A DNA stretch of 64,000 nt from JAMXLO01 sp963850535 (GCA_963850535.1 CAWKMC010000006.1:100389-164388), one strand, 5' to 3'; positions 46,590 through 55,703 are shown, numbered from the stretch's first letter. Notes: a model not told the origin generated them from the sequence alone. Made by a program: numbers and translations.

Positions 46590-47790
46590 ACTGGTGCACG
46601 ACGTCGTCTACCGGATAGTTTGGATTCTGCTGCACCTGAAACACGCTGACAACGCGTGAGGTCAGGTCGCCGTTGGCATCGAAAGACAAGGGCCCCTGCA
46701 GCGTATCAACCTTGACGGCCTGTATGGCGTCACGCACGGTAACGCGCGTTACTGGCGCACCGGACTTTGCCACCACGCCGACCGCTGCAAGAATTACCAG
46801 CGCCGCGTCATACGAGGTAATGGAGTAGTCCGACGGCGGCGCATTCCAACGCTTTTGAAACTTAGCGAGCCAGTCGGAGACCTTCGCGTCATCCAGCATG
46901 TGTGGTGCAGCAATCGTGCTGTACCAGCCTTGCGCCGCCGGGAACCCGGCGCCGGCCAGGATCGACGCCTGATGCAGGCCATCGCCACCCGCCTTGATCG
47001 CGTCCGGCATGATCTCGTAGCTCTGCTTGACCAGCTTCACGCCGGCCAGCGCACTGGAACCACAGTATAGTGCCTGCGCCCCGAGGTTGCGGATCTTGGT
47101 CAGCAACGGTCGATAGTCGCTGATCAGTGGATCGACCCGGTCGCGGCCCAGCACCTGCATGCCGCGCTTGGCAGCCTGTGCCTGGAACGCATCGGCCAGA
47201 CCGACGCCATAGGCTCCGGTATCATCGACCACGAAGACCGACTTCACCTTAAGCTCGTCTGCCATGAAATTCGCCATGTTGGGACCTTGGAAGGCATCCG
47301 TCGTGCAGGTGCGGAAATATATGGCCTTGCCCGCCGGCCGATATATGGCGGCGAACTTCGGGTCGGTCAGATCGGGATTTGTGGAACTCGGCGTGACGGT
47401 CGCGAGGTTGCCCTGACTGAGCAGGGGCGCCATTGCTTTGCCGCTGCCGCTGGCCATCGGACCGATTGCAGCCACCACCGTTGAATCGACAACCATCTTA
47501 CGCGTGTTGATCGCTGCCTGAGCGGGATCATATTGACCGGCTGTCGGAGTGCCGTCATCAAGCAAAAGTTGTCTGATCTCGTAGCCTTCGATCCCGCCCT
47601 TCGCATTGGTCTCCTCGATCGCGAGCTGTGCCCCATGCAGGATGTTGGTCGCGTCTTCGGCGGCCGCGCCCGTGAGCGGGAGGTTGATACCTATGGTCAC
47701 AAATTTCTCTGCTGCGCACGCCCGTCTATCGATAGCGGCAAGCGCCGATGTGGCAATCAGAGCGAGAGCGGAACGGCGAGCGACAGGCAT
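46552..47790 (-). CDS. ABC transporter substrate-binding protein, branched-chain amino acid type
   Basis: A 412-residue periplasmic binding protein. The start at 47790 has GGGAGG and yields a signal peptide (MPVARRSALALIATSALAAI). The body shows FVTIGINLPLTGAAAEDATN, GAQLAIEETNAKGGIEGYEI, VVAAIGPMASGSGKAMAPLL, and VFVVDDTGAYGVGLADAFQ. It has no permease genes beside it and diverges from the flavin oxidoreductase gene. Ligand unknown. Confidence 0.9.
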   Translation of the reverse strand: MPVARRSALALIATSALAAIDRRACAAEKFVTIGINLPLTGAAAEDATNILHGAQLAIEETNAKGGIEGYEIRQLLLDDGTPTAGQYDPAQAAINTRKMVVDSTVVAAIGPMASGSGKAMAPLLSQGNLATVTPSSTNPDLTDPKFAAIYRPAGKAIYFRTCTTDAFQGPNMANFMADELKVKSVFVVDDTGAYGVGLADAFQAQAAKRGMQVLGRDRVDPLISDYRPLLTKIRNLGAQALYCGSSALAGVKLVKQSYEIMPDAIKAGGDGLHQASILAGAGFPAAQGWYSTIAAPHMLDDAKVSDWLAKFQKRWNAPPSDYSITSYDAALVILAAVGVVAKSGAPVTRVTVRDAIQAVKVDTLQGPLSFDANGDLTSRVVSVFQVQQNPNYPVDDVVHQFKYIGVAQSDST

Positions 47791-47994
47791 CGGCACCTCC
47801 CACAATGAAACGCGGCCCGGAGTTCCGGGCCGGCGGTTGCTGCATGCAAGACCGCGTGAAGCCAAATGGCCGCCGTTATGCGATCCGCCGCTTTAAGGCT
47901 AAAGCAACTTCTCCGCCTATGGAACGTGCCGACAGTCCGTGATTCGCCCAACGGCGGCCAGCAGACACCTATCCCGCGACCTGGAGAACCACGC

Positions 47995-49076
47995 ATGCAG
48001 CTTTGGACCACCACCGTTGCGTCCCCGCGTGCCACTGCGCGCGTCGCGCGCGAACGCGAAGATGCTGGTTGGGATGGGCTGCTGGTCGTCGACTCGCAGA
48101 ACCTATCGGGTGACCCTTATGTCGCGCTCGCTATGGCCGCGACGGCGACCAAGCGGATCGGTCTCGGCACCGGCGTCACCAACAACGTGACTCGCCTTGC
48201 GGCTGTTACCGCCTGCTCTATCGCCAGTATCCAGCGCCTTTCGGGTGGCCGCGCGGTGCTGGGGATCGGACGCGGCGATTCGGCGCTCGCACATCTCGGC
48301 CGTGGGCCATCACGCCTGGCGCCGTTCGAGCGTTACCTGCGGCAGCTGCAGGCTTATCTGCGCGGGGAATCAAGTTCCGTTTGACGACCTCGATATCCCC
48401 GTCAGCATTGCGCCGCCGATGGAGGAACTGGAGCTTGCCGATGCTCCGGCTGCCAGTCGTATCGGCTGGATCGCCGAAGGGGCCGCCAAGGTTCCGGTCG
48501 AGGTGGCCGCGAGCGGCCAACGTGTCATCAGCATCGCTGCGCGTCACGCCGACCGGGTAATGTTTGCACTTGGTGCGGACGAGGAGCGGATAGCCTGGGG
48601 CATTGCGGTCGCGCGCGACGCGCGGAACGATGCAGGGCTGGATCCGGATGGGATCAGCTTCGGCGCCTATATCACTTGCGGCTGTCATACGGACTTCACC
48701 AACGCGCGGAATTTGATTTCGCGGCTCGCTCACAACACATGCGAGGTTCTCGGTGATGCATGGCAATGCGAGTGGGCCAGTCTCGGAAGCCGATCGAGCG
48801 GTGTTATCGGACCTGCGCAACTCCTACGACATGCGTGCCCACACGCGTGGCGACTCCCGTCAGGCTGGTGTGCTGACCGAGGCGTTCATCGACCGCTTTG
48901 CCGTCGTTGGTCCACCCGATCGTTGCATTGCGCGCTTACGGGCCCTTGCCGCGCTAGGGCTGGACAAGTTGGCTCTGGCCGGCTCCCTCCGCGGCGTGTC
49001 CGAGATCGATGCGGCAGTATCCCGGCACTTACTCGAGAGTGAGGTGCTGCCCGCACTGCGCGGGGGGCAGGCGTAA
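47995..49076 (+). CDS. LLM class flavin-dependent oxidoreductase (two frameshifts)
   Basis: A luciferase-like TIM-barrel enzyme of about 359 residues using FMN or F420. The N-terminal part from ATG 47995 reads MQLWTTTVASPRATARVARE, DAGWDGLLVVDSQNLSGDPY, IGLGTGVTNNVTRLAAVTAC and GRAVLGIGRGDSALAHLG. The frame then changes near 48367 (extra G in GGGG, restoring LRGNQVPFDDL) and near 48752 (extra G, restoring VLVMHGNASGPVSEAD). The end FAVVGPPDRCIARLRALAAL is the usual family finish. The reaction is not predictable. An M23 peptidase follows by three bases. Confidence 0.88.
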
Positions 49077-49079
49077 GTA

Positions 49080-49667
49080 ATGCGCAAGGTCGCGGCAATC
49101 GTGTTGGCGCTGGCGCTCGCTCCCACGCGGCCACCGGATGCTGCGGCAGAGGCGCTGCTGAAGTCTGCGCTGCTGCCGCCGGTTCTGCCTGCCTGCATTT
49201 CCTCGGCGTTCGGCCCGCGCATGCTGCCGAACCAGCCGGAAGCAGGCACCTACCATTACGGTGTGGACTTGCCCGCGCCGGCTGGGGCGGCGGTAGTGGC
49301 CGCGGCGCCCGGAAGTGTAATCCGAGTTCAGCGCAAAGGCCCGGGTGGGTTGGAGATGCTGGTGCAGCATGACGGCTTCGTCGGCATCTACAGCCATTTT
49401 GGCTCCATCGCCCCGCCCTTTGCCGAAGGCAAGCGTACCGTCACGGCGGGTGAGAAACTGGGGGTCGTCGGCCGAACTGGCGTCACCTCGGGGGCGCACC
49501 TGTACTTCGAGATGATTCTGGATGGGAAACCAGTGGACCCGGCGCCGTACCTCCGCCTCCCGCGTTGTGGCGGCAAGGAGCCGCCGGTGTCGATGAGTGC
49601 GCGCATCGCTGACGGGATCGTTGTCGGCGGTCGAAAGTACTACCAGGTCTTTCTGCCCGAGCGATAA
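49080..49667 (+). CDS. M23 family metallopeptidase (LytM domain), secreted
   Basis: A 195-residue periplasmic peptidase with a signal peptide (KVAAIVLALALAPTRPPDA). The LytM domain contains the zinc ligands: the His and Asp of YHYGVDLPAPAG, and HxH-like GAHLYFEMILDG, where the first position of the usual HLHFE is kept but the second His is Tyr (HLYFE). This replacement removes one of the expected catalytic histidines, so it may be weak or inactive. Middle motif: LVQHDGFVGIYSHFGSIAPP. It may cleave or bind peptidoglycan cross-links. Confidence 0.85.
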   Translation: MRKVAAIVLALALAPTRPPDAAAEALLKSALLPPVLPACISSAFGPRMLPNQPEAGTYHYGVDLPAPAGAAVVAAAPGSVIRVQRKGPGGLEMLVQHDGFVGIYSHFGSIAPPFAEGKRTVTAGEKLGVVGRTGVTSGAHLYFEMILDGKPVDPAPYLRLPRCGGKEPPVSMSARIADGIVVGGRKYYQVFLPER

Positions 49668-49810
49668 TCCGACAACTGGCGCAAGGAATAACGGGAGAGG
49701 CGGCTGCTCGCGCAATAGCCAATCAAGCGAACTTTACGAGTAGGTAATGTTATGCAAGCAGGCTCATGCTGCCTACCCATCGGAATTCGGTTCAAAAGGA
49801 GCAGCCCACC

Positions 49811-50947
49811 ATGCCGCAGTTCCTCGGTGAGGAGCTGGCTGACACAATGCTCGCTGCGTTGGGAGAGGCGCTCGACCTGGTAGATTGCGGCTTCATGCTG
49901 CTCGATCAGGATATGCGCGTGCGGTTCGTCAACGACGCCTTCGCCCAACTGATCGCCATCGAACAACCCATGAGTTTCGGCGTTCGGTTGCGCGACTTAT
50001 TCGGACCGCATTGGGAAGCCGAAATAAGGCGCGGACCAGTGGCTAGAATGACGCTCGACCTGCCGGACGCACATCACCTGGCTATCGGCTGCCGGATAAC
50101 GTCCAAATTCTATCTCCTCTCCTGCAGTCGTGTGTCGGTGCCGACGGCAATCGAGCCGCAACCGGCTCAGGGCGAGGAAGAGCGGCTCTGCGCAGACCTG
50201 CGCTTCGCTAAAGAAGTCCTCGAGGATCAGGCTGTCTATCTCGCCTCGCTCGCCGAAGAGTTCGATGCCAACGCACGACGTGCCGAGCAGGCGAAATGCG
50301 CGCTCGAGCGCGAGATTGCCCGACGCCGCCAGCTTGAGGCGGAGCTCCAGCGGTTGGCAACAACCGACCCGCTGACGGGCGCGTTGAACCGAAGGCAGAT
50401 CTTTGAGCTAGGTCAGCAGGCGCTGCGCCGTCTGCGCCAGTCGAAGCAGGCGTTTGGGCTCCTGATGATTGATATCGATCACTTCAAGAGGATCAACGAT
50501 CGGCACGGGCATCCGATGGGCGATGCCGCCTTGCAACACGTCGTCAACTGCCTGCGCTCCGGGCTGCGGCAGACCGACTTGATAGGGCGGGTCGGGGGCG
50601 AGGAATTCGCCATCATGCTGCCGATGACGTCCACCGACGACGCACTGCGCATCGCCGAACGGCTGCGCGCCAGAGTTGCGGCTAAACCGTTGAAGCAGGG
50701 TTCTACCACCATTTGCATGACGATCAGCATCGGCTTGGCGACGGCAAGGCACACGGATCACACCCTTGAGCAAATCATCGCAAGAGCGGACACACAGCTG
50801 TACCGAGCGAAAGAAAGCGGCCGTAATAAGGTTTGTCATGACGAACACCTTGATCCCAGCTACGTCCGTCGGCCGGAAGCCGGACGGTCCCGCAATGGAA
50901 CTCGTTCGTTGCGGCGGCCCTGCGATGGGGCTGCAAGGCAATTATAA
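49811..50947 (+). CDS. PAS-GGDEF diguanylate cyclase
   Basis: A 378-residue cytoplasmic protein. The N-terminal PAS-like domain spans about residues 15-110 (DLVDCGFMLLDQDMRVRFVN), followed by a coiled coil (EREIARRRQLEAELQRLATT) and the GGDEF domain (DPLTGALNRRQIFELG, LLMIDIDHFKRINDRHGHPM). The active site is GGEEF near residue 266, a functional variant, and the RxxD inhibitory site (RQTD) lies exactly five residues before it, so product feedback by c-di-GMP is expected. A strong AAGGAG site precedes the ATG. A decayed sensor/EAL gene follows. Confidence 0.92.
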   Translation: MPQFLGEELADTMLAALGEALDLVDCGFMLLDQDMRVRFVNDAFAQLIAIEQPMSFGVRLRDLFGPHWEAEIRRGPVARMTLDLPDAHHLAIGCRITSKFYLLSCSRVSVPTAIEPQPAQGEEERLCADLRFAKEVLEDQAVYLASLAEEFDANARRAEQAKCALEREIARRRQLEAELQRLATTDPLTGALNRRQIFELGQQALRRLRQSKQAFGLLMIDIDHFKRINDRHGHPMGDAALQHVVNCLRSGLRQTDLIGRVGGEEFAIMLPMTSTDDALRIAERLRARVAAKPLKQGSTTICMTISIGLATARHTDHTLEQIIARADTQLYRAKESGRNKVCHDEHLDPSYVRRPEAGRSRNGTRSLRRPCDGAARQL

Positions 50948-51201
50948 AACACCTGCTTGGCTCAGGGTGACGGATTTTGGTGAGAGTACTCCCATTATTT
51001 AAGAGTTTTGCCTTAGCAGATGAATAGATTGCCCCGCCGCTCAGTCGGCTACCGAGGTGATGGGTGCGCCTTGACCTCTACGCGGTAAGATTGGCCATCG
51101 CTTCGGCATCATGGGCCCGGGCAGGGCGATTCCTCGGCAATCGTTTCGCGCTGTTCATTAATAATTCGATTCTGCCAGAGGGTAGAGCGGTCATTTGAAT
51201 A

Positions 51202-52116
51202 TTGGTGTTGCTATGGGGCTCGATAGGGGTATTTCTCTATCACGACGCGCACGGTGCTGAAGCCCTGGCGCTGCAGTCAACCAGCAATCTGGTTCGGGCC
51301 TTCGAGGAAAGCACCCGACGGACCATAAGTCAGATCGACCAGATTCTTCGCAGTGCGCGTGCAACACATCAGATCCACGGCGCGGACTTCAACTTCGATG
51401 CCTGGGCCCGCGAAAAGATTTTGCCCGATAAAATGACCGCTGCAATCGGTATGGCTGATCCCGAAGGCAGAGCCTTCGCCGATACAGGACCGATCCCCGC
51501 GGGAGTTACCATCGGCGGCCGGCCGCATCTTCTGGTACAGAAGGATCCCACTCACGACGATCTTTATATCAGCAAGCCTGTGCACGGCCGTGTCAGCGGT
51601 CGGGACACGATCCAGTTCACTCGCAAACTCGTGGGTCCCTCAGGCGAATTTGCGAGCGTCATCGTGCAGTCTCTCGACTGCGAGGAATTATCACGCTTCT
51701 ATCAGACTCTCGATCTGGGCGGTGGTTTCGTTGGGCTGATGTCCACCGATTTAACCATCCTCGCCCGCGGACCGTTCGCTAAGAACGTCTTGGGCAAACC
51801 GCTGGCAAGCAGCGCTGCTTTGCATGATCTCACGATGCGGGACAGCGGCTTTGTACGCCTCGCCGACCAGCAGTCGGGTACGGGATTCCTCGCGAGCTAT
51901 CGCCACTTGGTGGATTACCCGCTTATCGTCATGGTTGGATTGGACCTTCAGATTGCCCGTTGTCTGCGGGGAGTGGAAACGGAACAGCAGCTAGACATGC
52001 TGCGCCACTTTGGTTGCACCGCGGTGCACGGCTACCTCTTGGCACGACCCATGCCTAACACATCACTTGTGGATTTTGTTCGTGGCCGGTCGCCCCAAGC
52101 CATGCTACCGGCCTAA
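51202..52116 (+). pseudogene. PDC sensor domain fused to the tail of an EAL domain (internal deletion remnant)
   Basis: The first 250 residues are a membrane-anchored dCache/PDC sensor (LLWGSIGVFLYHDAHGAEAL, RAFEESTRRTISQIDQILRS, FTRKLVGPSGEFASVIVQSL, SGFVRLADQQSGTGFLASYR). At about 51970 the sequence jumps from VMVGLDLQIARC to RGVETEQQLDMLRHFGC and TAVHGYLLARPMPN, the last strand and helix of an EAL phosphodiesterase domain. Everything between (the rest of the sensor region, the GGDEF domain and most of EAL, including catalysis) is missing without loss of frame. The N-terminus is also short: GTG or TTG start within the first helix. Non-functional as an enzyme. Confidence 0.75.
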
Positions 52117-52166
52117 ATCCTTCTGCCCCGCTTGCTCCCACCTTGCCTCCGCCGCAGGATAGGTGG

Positions 52167-52415
52167 ATGAGCGAGTCCGTTCTCGACATGAAGGGCACCA
52201 CCTGCCCGATCCCCGTTCTGCGCGCCAATCGCGCATTGCGTTCCATGGCACCTGGCGAGCGGTTGCGTGTCCTGGCGACTGATCGTGCATCCGTGGCCGA
52301 CTTTCAGGCGTTCTGTCGCGAAACCGGTCATGCGTTGCTTGCCTGGTCCGAAGAGAACGGCGTGTTCAGCTTTGTCATTCGTCGCCGTGCCGACGATCCG
52401 AGCGAAAAGGACTGA
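52167..52415 (+). CDS. TusA/SirA-like sulfurtransferase
   Basis: An 82-residue sulfur-relay protein. The active cysteine lies in the diagnostic CPIPVLRANRAL motif, following DMKGTT; the rest forms the two-layer alpha/beta fold (RLRVLATDRASVADFQAFCR). The start ATG 52167 has AGGTGG upstream. It overlaps nothing and is followed one base later by the HDAC-like gene, with which it is probably co-transcribed. The sulfur acceptor is unknown. Confidence 0.9.
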   Translation: MSESVLDMKGTTCPIPVLRANRALRSMAPGERLRVLATDRASVADFQAFCRETGHALLAWSEENGVFSFVIRRRADDPSEKD

Positions 52416-52416
52416 C

Positions 52417-53349
52417 ATGCCGACTGCTTTGATCACCCATCCGGCCTGCCTGGCCCATGACACGGGCTCATACCATCCGGAATGCCCGGATCGGCTGCGT
52501 GCCGTGCTCGCGGCACTAGAGACGCCGGAATTCGCTGATCTGCTGCGCGAATTGGCACCGCACGCGACGGCCGAGCAACTTACCCGGGTGCATCCAGCCA
52601 ACTATGTCGATGCAATTCTCGCGATTCGTCCGGCTGAGGGCGAACTTGTACAGCTCGATGCGGACACCGCAATGAGCGCCGGCAGCGCCGAGGCTGCGCT
52701 GCGCGCCACAGGTGCAGCGGTGGCAGGAGTGGACGCGGTGATGGAGGGCTGGGCGCGCGCAGCCTTCGCGGCCGTGCGGCCACCGGGACATCACGCCGAA
52801 CCGGCGCGCCCGATGGGTTTCTGCCTGTTCAACAGTGCCGCGGTCGCAGCGCTGCACGCGCGTGCCCGCTGGGGGGTGCAACGCGTCGCTGTGGTGGATT
52901 TCGATGTCCATCATGGCAACGGCACTCAGGCGATGTTCGCCGCCGATGCCGACCTGTTCTATGCGTCATCGCACCAGCATCCATGCTATCCCGGCACTGG
53001 AGAGGCGGGGGAGCGCGGAACCGCCAACAACATAATCAATGCGCCGCTGCGCCCTGGCTCCGACAGCGCCGCATTTCGCGCGGCCTGGTCGGACACGATC
53101 CTCCCGGAACTAGATCGATTCGCTCCAGGCCTGCTGATCGTCTCGGCTGGGTTCGATGCGCACAAGGCTGACCCGTTGGCACAGCTGCGGGTGGAAACCG
53201 CCGATTACGTTTGGATTACTCGCGAGTTGATGCGCGTGGCCGAGACACATTGTAGCGGCCGGCTCGTCTCCGTGCTGGAAGGCGGTTATGACCTGGAGGC
53301 GCTTGCCGCCTCGGCCGCAGCGCACGTGCGGACGCTGATGCACAATTAG
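52417..53349 (+). CDS. Histone deacetylase family protein (acetylpolyamine amidohydrolase-like)
   Basis: A zinc hydrolase of the HDAC superfamily, 310 residues. The catalytic parts are visible: FAAVRPPGHHAEPARPMGFC (paired His), VAVVDFDVHHGNGTQAMFAA (zinc-binding Asp and His), LLIVSAGFDAHKADPLAQL (second Asp), and the final SVLEGGYDLEALA. Bacterial members deacetylate acetylpolyamines or other small amides. Its ATG is 1 base after the tusA-like stop, and xseB follows by 8 bases, so these three form an operon. Confidence 0.93.
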   Translation: MPTALITHPACLAHDTGSYHPECPDRLRAVLAALETPEFADLLRELAPHATAEQLTRVHPANYVDAILAIRPAEGELVQLDADTAMSAGSAEAALRATGAAVAGVDAVMEGWARAAFAAVRPPGHHAEPARPMGFCLFNSAAVAALHARARWGVQRVAVVDFDVHHGNGTQAMFAADADLFYASSHQHPCYPGTGEAGERGTANNIINAPLRPGSDSAAFRAAWSDTILPELDRFAPGLLIVSAGFDAHKADPLAQLRVETADYVWITRELMRVAETHCSGRLVSVLEGGYDLEALAASAAAHVRTLMHN

Positions 53350-54599
53350 GGGGCGACGTGTCCGACAAAAACGCCGATGTCGCTGCATTGTCGTTTGAAG
53401 ACGCGCTGGCAGAGCTGGAGCAGATCGTCCGCAGCCTGGAGAGCGGCCAGCAGAAGCTTGAAGACGCGATCAACGCCTATGAGCGCGGCGCCGCGTTGCG
53501 GCGACATTGCGAAGCGAAACTCGCGGAAGCCGAGGCACGTGTGGCTGCGATCGTGGAACGTGCGGACGGCACGCTGACGACGCGGCCTGTCGAATAGTGG
53601 TCTCCGCATTCCGCGTGATGCCGCGGCTGACAATGCACAATCCGCGTTGGACGGCAGCAGGAATGGCCGGTCGACGGCAAGGATTGACGCCTCAGTCATT
53701 GCGGCTTCGCTTATCAATATGCTCCGCAGGAGAGCGATCTTTGGGCGATCGACCGCCTCTGGCAAACACAGCAGGTAATAGCTGAAGGCAGTCGGGGCGA
53801 CCAACCGCAACGGACACACCAAGGCGCCGCTGGCCAGTCGATCAGCAACCAGACTGACGCGAGCCAGAGCGACACCTAGCCCAAGCCTCGCCGCGTCAAT
53901 CAGCATGCCGGCGTCGCTGAATTTTTGCCCGGTGCGGCAATCGGCATGCGGCCTGTCGTGGTGGTTGAGCCACGCCTGCCAATCACTACCGCTGTCGCCG
54001 GCCCTGCTTGACCAGTCATCGAGCAACGGCAGCGACAACAGCGCATCGATGGTCTCGACCGGTCCGTGTCTTTCGAGAAAAGCCGGAGCGCACACCGGAA
54101 TGACGCGATCGCCCATCAGGCGTGTTATCGCGTAATCCGATTGGGGCGTACGGCAGAAGCGAATGGCAAGGTCGATGCCCTTGGTCCGCAGATTGAGCGG
54201 CTGGTGGTCGGCGATCACTTGCACATCGAGGTCGGGGTATCGGCTGCGCATACTCGGCAGTCGCGGGATGAGCCAGTGCGAGGCGACCGCCGGCGACATC
54301 GTCACCTTCAAAGGACCGGAGGTGTCGCGCTGTGTGAGTTCGACGACGCTGCGATCGATTTCGCCGATGGCCAGTTCGATCCTGCGCGCCAGCGCCCGAC
54401 CCCGTGCGGTCAGTTCAAGTCCCCTGGTGAGGCGGTTGAACAGGGGAACGCCAAGCGCATCCTCGAGCCCGCGAATGCGGTGGCTGATCGCACTTTGAGT
54501 AAGGTGCAACGCGTCAGCAGCTTCGGTGAAGCTCACATGACGAGCCGCCACAACGAATATCCGCAGCGCATCGAGCGAGGGAATACGAACCATTGGCAA
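53346..54599 (-). CDS. LysR family transcriptional regulator, GcvA-like (C-terminal read-through)
   Basis: The first ~300 residues are a standard LysR protein: HTH domain (LDALRIFVVAARHVSFTEAA, LHLTQSAISHRIRGLEDALG) and effector domain (VTMSPAVASHWLIPRLPSMR, DAARLGLGVALARVSLVADR). The family normally ends soon after YYLLCLPEAVDRPKIALLRS, at about 53690. Here the frame stays open for another ~110 residues across the whole antisense of xseB, giving 417 residues. A lost stop through a frameshift near 53700 is likely. It is divergent from the second LysR gene at 54748. Confidence 0.82.
   Translation of the reverse strand: MPMVRIPSLDALRIFVVAARHVSFTEAADALHLTQSAISHRIRGLEDALGVPLFNRLTRGLELTARGRALARRIELAIGEIDRSVVELTQRDTSGPLKVTMSPAVASHWLIPRLPSMRSRYPDLDVQVIADHQPLNLRTKGIDLAIRFCRTPQSDYAITRLMGDRVIPVCAPAFLERHGPVETIDALLSLPLLDDWSSRAGDSGSDWQAWLNHHDRPHADCRTGQKFSDAGMLIDAARLGLGVALARVSLVADRLASGALVCPLRLVAPTAFSYYLLCLPEAVDRPKIALLRSILISEAAMTEASILAVDRPFLLPSNADCALSAAASRGMRRPLFDRPRRQRAVRTFHDRSHTCLGFREFRFAMSPQRGAALIGVDRVFKLLLAALQAADDLLQLCQRVFKRQCSDIGVFVGHVAP
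53358..53597 (+). CDS. xseB: Exodeoxyribonuclease VII small subunit
   Basis: A 79-residue coiled-coil subunit that binds the large subunit XseA. The family pattern FEDALAELEQIVRSLESGQQ, KLEDAINAYERGAALRRHCE and KLAEAEARV is complete. The start is GTG at 53358. The whole gene lies antisense within the read-through of the LysR gene on the other strand. xseA is not in this window. Confidence 0.95.
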   Translation: MSDKNADVAALSFEDALAELEQIVRSLESGQQKLEDAINAYERGAALRRHCEAKLAEAEARVAAIVERADGTLTTRPVE

Positions 54600-54730
54600 G
54601 CGACCATCAGGATGTGTGCTGCTGCCCAGCCGAGGTTTCCGCCAGCAGGGCTTCCGTCCACTACCGCGAGTGAAGCGGACTTATGCCCGGCAAACTGCCC
54701 ATCAGGCAATTTGATTGTTCTGATGGTTTG

Positions 54731-54747
54731 GATAAGCTGGCCTTATC
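54731..54747. promoter_or_regulatory. Palindrome with LysR-type T-N11-A box
   Basis: GATAAGCTGGCCTTATC is a perfect six-base inverted repeat around a five-base centre. It contains the T-N11-A signature of LysR binding sites (T54733, A54745) and ends directly before the ATG of the plus-strand LysR gene. It may be an autoregulatory operator overlapping the ribosome-binding area, in the ~150-base region shared with the divergent LysR gene. Assignment to either regulator is inference. Confidence 0.45.
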
Positions 54748-55695
54748 ATGCGGAACCTGAACCTGGACCAGCTGCGCGCATTGATCGAAGTCGTTGAACT
54801 CGGCAGCTTCACCGAGGCGGCGAAGCGCTTGCACCTGACACAGCCGGCGATCAGCCAGCAGATTCGCGAACTCGAAAATCGCTGCGGGCTGGAGTTGGTT
54901 GAGCGCATCGGCAAACGCGCGTTCGCCACCCCGGCGGGCCGCGAGTTGATTATGCATGGCCGGCGAATCATTACGGAGAGCGAGCAGGCGTTGGCGGCAG
55001 TGTATCAGCATAAGGAAGGCGCGGCCGGCCGCGTGCACCTCGGCGCCGGACCGACCGCCTTGATCTATTTGCTTCCCTCGGTGCTGCGTAATGTCCGCAA
55101 TGAGCATCCGAAGATCGAGATTGTCGTGACCACCGGCACGACGCACAGCATTGCCGAAGCCTTGCTGTCCAACGAGCTTGATCTCGGCTTCACAGCACTT
55201 CCGGTTGAATCGGCCGACCTGGACGCGGTGCCGGTGCGAACCGATCCGATGGTGGCGATTTTGCCCGGGACGGATCCCGACATACCTGAGACAGTGACGC
55301 CCGCTGATGTGGCCAAGCGCACTCTGATTCTCGAATATCAGCGCGTCCCCCATCGTCAGTTGAGCCGCGCCTGGTTGCATGCGGCAGGCGTCGACGTGCG
55401 CCCGGCAATGGAGTTCGATGGTATCGAGGCAATCAAGAGTGCCGTGTCGGCCGGTCTCGGCATGTCGATAGTGCCCGGCCCTTCTATGAGCGAAGGGCCG
55501 CCGATGAACAGCGTCGTCGTTCGGCCACTCGAGCCACCGCTCACGCGCACCCTTGGCTTGGTGGCGAAGCGCGGACGCGCGGAGCCACCAGCACTGAAGA
55601 TCGTGCGCGAAGCGATCATGACGCTCCGGTCACAGGACACAGAGGCACGAGGCCAACGACAGAAGCGATCGCGCAGCATCGCGGCGGCCGGCTGA
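54748..55695 (+). CDS. LysR family transcriptional regulator
   Basis: A 315-residue regulator with the HTH MRNLNLDQLRALIEVVELGS and EAAKRLHLTQPAISQQIREL, and a periplasmic-binding-like effector domain (VHLGAGPTALIYLLPSVLRN, LLSNELDLGFTALPVESADL, SAVSAGLGMSIVPGPSM). It resembles regulators of organic-acid metabolism. No obvious target operon lies next to it. The ATG overlaps the end of a palindrome; the stop is followed by a strong bidirectional terminator shared with clpB. Confidence 0.9.
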   Translation: MRNLNLDQLRALIEVVELGSFTEAAKRLHLTQPAISQQIRELENRCGLELVERIGKRAFATPAGRELIMHGRRIITESEQALAAVYQHKEGAAGRVHLGAGPTALIYLLPSVLRNVRNEHPKIEIVVTTGTTHSIAEALLSNELDLGFTALPVESADLDAVPVRTDPMVAILPGTDPDIPETVTPADVAKRTLILEYQRVPHRQLSRAWLHAAGVDVRPAMEFDGIEAIKSAVSAGLGMSIVPGPSMSEGPPMNSVVVRPLEPPLTRTLGLVAKRGRAEPPALKIVREAIMTLRSQDTEARGQRQKRSRSIAAAG

Positions 55696-55703
55696 GGCGT
55701 GCC

